Part shown: piece by piece, positions 5,830-6,950 of the stretch
Numbering within the stretch: position 1 is the stretch's first letter
Layout of the letters: each line of letters starts with the position of its first letter
DNA from: Thermoanaerobacterium sp.
GTDB taxonomy: Bacteria > Bacillota > Thermoanaerobacteria > Thermoanaerobacterales > Thermoanaerobacteraceae
Direction: 5' to 3'
Length of the DNA: 6,950 nucleotides
Assembly (NCBI GenBank): GCA_029960905.1
Contig: JASBVU010000098.1
Location: forward strand, 1-6,950
Position numbers and translations under genes: made by a program
Notes under the pieces: generated by a model
The model's database searches: none
What the model saw: only the letters and a program-made list of their open reading frames with translations
What the model was told of the DNA's origin: nothing

Positions 5830-6806
5830 TTATTGTCAATATTTAATTCAGAGAGGGGATTTCTACTTACAGCATCTCTAAGTTGACTGTCATCAACATG
5901 CGTATATATCTGCGTAGTTGACACATTAGAATGTCCTAATAGCCTCTGCAGTGTTCTGATATCAACTTTTCCATATCTGTACATAAGCGTCGCTGCCGTA
6001 TGTCTCAATTTATGTGTAGAATATTTTTTGCCATCAAGATTAGCATCTTTTAAATGTTTTTTGACAATGTATTGTATAGTTTTAATGCTTATTCTTTGCA
6101 ATCTTTTGCTTAAAAACAACGCTTTTTTATCTTTAACGCCATCATGTGGCCTAACTTTTAAATAATCGTTTATAGCTACAATACATGCATCATTCAGGTA
6201 AACAGTTCGTTGTTTGTTTCCTTTTCCAATGACAGTAAGTTTATCATCTTTAATATCACTAATATTTATGTTTGCTAATTCTGAGAGTCTAAGCCCACAA
6301 TTTAGGAACAAGGTGATTATGGCATAATCACGCTCTTTGAATTCTCCGTCAATAGAGTTTAATAGTTTTACACTTTCGTCTAATGTTAAATATACAGGTT
6401 GTCTAATACCAAGTTTAGGTGATTCCAATTCCAATGCTGGATTTTTGGTTATTACTTTTCTTTTTGCATATAGATAATTATAAAAAGACCTTAGGCTTGC
6501 AACTTTACGGGCACGGGCAGGAGGAGTATTAGATCTTTCATGTGTAACAAAAGACAAAAAAGCATATAGGTCGTTTAGATCAATAGACTCAATGAGAGAG
6601 ACGTCCACATCACTAATATCGATGTTGTCAAATTCCGAATCATGACATAAATTTTTTCTAACCTTTATAAATCTAAAAAATAAAATCAGATCGTACAAAT
6701 ATGCTTTTACAGTATTAGGCGATCTTGCTTTTATAGTAGAAAAATAATTTAAAAATTCTTCGAGAATAGGAGGTAATTCCAAATTATCTTTAGTTGAGAT
6801 AAACAT
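5823..6806 (-). CDS. tyrosine recombinase, XerC/XerD-like integrase
   Basis: Predicted 327-residue site-specific DNA recombinase acting on DNA through a 3'-phosphotyrosyl intermediate. Residues ~12-125 are the SAM-like core-binding domain (EEFLNYFSTIKARSPNTVKAYLYDLILFFRF), and ~135-315 the catalytic domain. The full catalytic set is visible: Arg173 in NCGLRLSELA, Lys195 in VIGKGNKQR, His265 and Arg268 in THKLRHTAA, His292 in LLGHSNVSTT and the nucleophile Tyr301 in QIYTHV. It is ~25-30 residues longer than typical XerC/XerD, partly through an acidic stretch at ~52-76 (HDSEFDNIDISDVDVSLIES). The start ATG 6806 follows AGAGGTGAA by 8 nt. The gene ends 57 nt before lexA in the same direction. 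No excisionase, tRNA gene or phage genes are seen, so it may be chromosomal rather than part of a mobile element. Whether it is the cell's dif recombinase cannot be decided here. Confidence 0.9.
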   Translation of the reverse strand: MFISTKDNLELPPILEEFLNYFSTIKARSPNTVKAYLYDLILFFRFIKVRKNLCHDSEFDNIDISDVDVSLIESIDLNDLYAFLSFVTHERSNTPPARARKVASLRSFYNYLYAKRKVITKNPALELESPKLGIRQPVYLTLDESVKLLNSIDGEFKERDYAIITLFLNCGLRLSELANINISDIKDDKLTVIGKGNKQRTVYLNDACIVAINDYLKVRPHDGVKDKKALFLSKRLQRISIKTIQYIVKKHLKDANLDGKKYSTHKLRHTAATLMYRYGKVDIRTLQRLLGHSNVSTTQIYTHVDDSQLRDAVSRNPLSELNIDNKN

Positions 6807-6814
6807 ATTAAAAA

Positions 6815-6823
6815 TTCACCTCT
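6815..6823 (-). promoter_or_regulatory. Shine-Dalgarno site of the tyrosine recombinase
   Basis: AGAGGTGAA on the - strand is 8 nt before ATG 6806 and supports that start. Confidence 0.72.
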
Positions 6824-6840
6824 ATGAATAATTGTGTGCC

Positions 6841-6870
6841 AATTATACGAAATAACTCTTTCGTATAATT
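6841..6870. repeat. perfect 12-6-12 inverted repeat upstream of the recombinase gene
   Basis: AATTATACGAAA (6841-6852), spacer TAACTC (6853-6858), TTTCGTATAATT (6859-6870). The arms are perfect reverse complements. The repeat lies 34 bp before the recombinase start codon. No U-run follows on either strand, so a terminator is unlikely. A TATAAT hexamer points outward in each arm (6847-6842 on -, 6864-6869 on +), but no convincing -35 accompanies either. Candidates are a recombinase-binding core site or an operator. Confidence 0.7.
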
Positions 6871-6895
6871 CGGTTATTGACCAAAAAATTATTTA

Positions 6896-6950
6896 TTATT
6901 TTATAACACCAACTTGATGCTTTTTTATTTCATCAGTAGCCAGTTTATCA
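6896..6950 (-). CDS. possible C-terminal end of an unidentified - strand gene
   Basis: From the window edge the - strand is open in one frame (first complete codon 6949-6947) for 17 codons, DKLATDEIKKHQVGVIK, ending at TAA 6898-6896. The composition is protein-like (charged, helix-forming), and the direction matches the recombinase and lexA, but 17 codons are too few to prove coding or name a family. If real, it ends 89 nt before the recombinase start codon, with the 12-6-12 palindrome in between. Confidence 0.35.
   Translation of the reverse strand, partial: DKLATDEIKKHQVGVIK

Noticed and set aside
6841..6870. loxP-like or dif site
   Set aside because: TTCGTATA/TATACGAA occurs in loxP arms, but here the arm orientation relative to the spacer is reversed and the spacer is 6, not 8. 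The sequence also does not follow the Firmicute dif consensus. Kept only as a generic palindrome.
6877..6907. + strand promoter TTGACC ... TATAAC at the right edge
   Set aside because: The spacer is 19 bp, or 18 to the shifted hexamer, and no + strand gene with a ribosome site follows before the window ends.
5823..6950. Prophage or integrative element boundary
   Set aside because: A tyrosine recombinase alone is not enough: no tRNA gene, direct repeats, excisionase or phage genes are visible, and base composition does not shift.

Overview
The window is AT-rich and has strong purine-rich Shine-Dalgarno (SD) sites, many AGA and ATA codons, and a sporulation gene next to housekeeping genes. This points to a spore-forming low-GC Firmicute. 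The protein style fits an anaerobic Clostridia/Thermoanaerobacterales-type organism; that assignment is inference from the translated proteins, not from a database search.

Layout, left half (+ strand): the C-terminal tail of a class I aminotransferase (1-81), adenylosuccinate lyase purB (97-1521), asparaginyl-tRNA synthetase asnS (1562-2857), the AAA+ sporulation ATPase spoVK (2934-3824) and a PLP-dependent cystathionine-lyase-like protein of the YnbB/aluminium-resistance family (3829-5115). Gaps are short, so these read as one co-directional block. The block ends at a 14-bp hairpin (5118-5155) that probably terminates transcription from both sides. Right half (- strand, convergent): lexA (5139-5765), preceded by a complete tyrosine recombinase (5823-6806). 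At the right edge is the probable 3' end of one more - strand gene (6896-6950).

Functionally, the left part joins aspartate-linked metabolism (transamination, AMP synthesis, asparaginyl-tRNA formation) to a sporulation unit. The right part is the SOS repressor and a DNA recombinase. lexA has a well-formed promoter whose -35 overlaps a LexA-type operator, so it should be self-repressed.

The most interesting signal lies between asnS and spoVK. A sequence fitting both the sigma-E and the sigma-K promoter consensus is interleaved with a perfect 13-bp inverted repeat whose right arm contains the spoVK SD. Transcripts reading through from asnS would carry both arms and hide the ribosome site. Transcripts from the sporulation promoter would start in the loop, lack the left arm and expose it. 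A second unexplained element is a perfect 12-6-12 palindrome just upstream of the recombinase gene, with the half-site/spacer geometry of a tyrosine-recombinase core site. I see no CRISPR array, insertion sequence, tRNA or rRNA.
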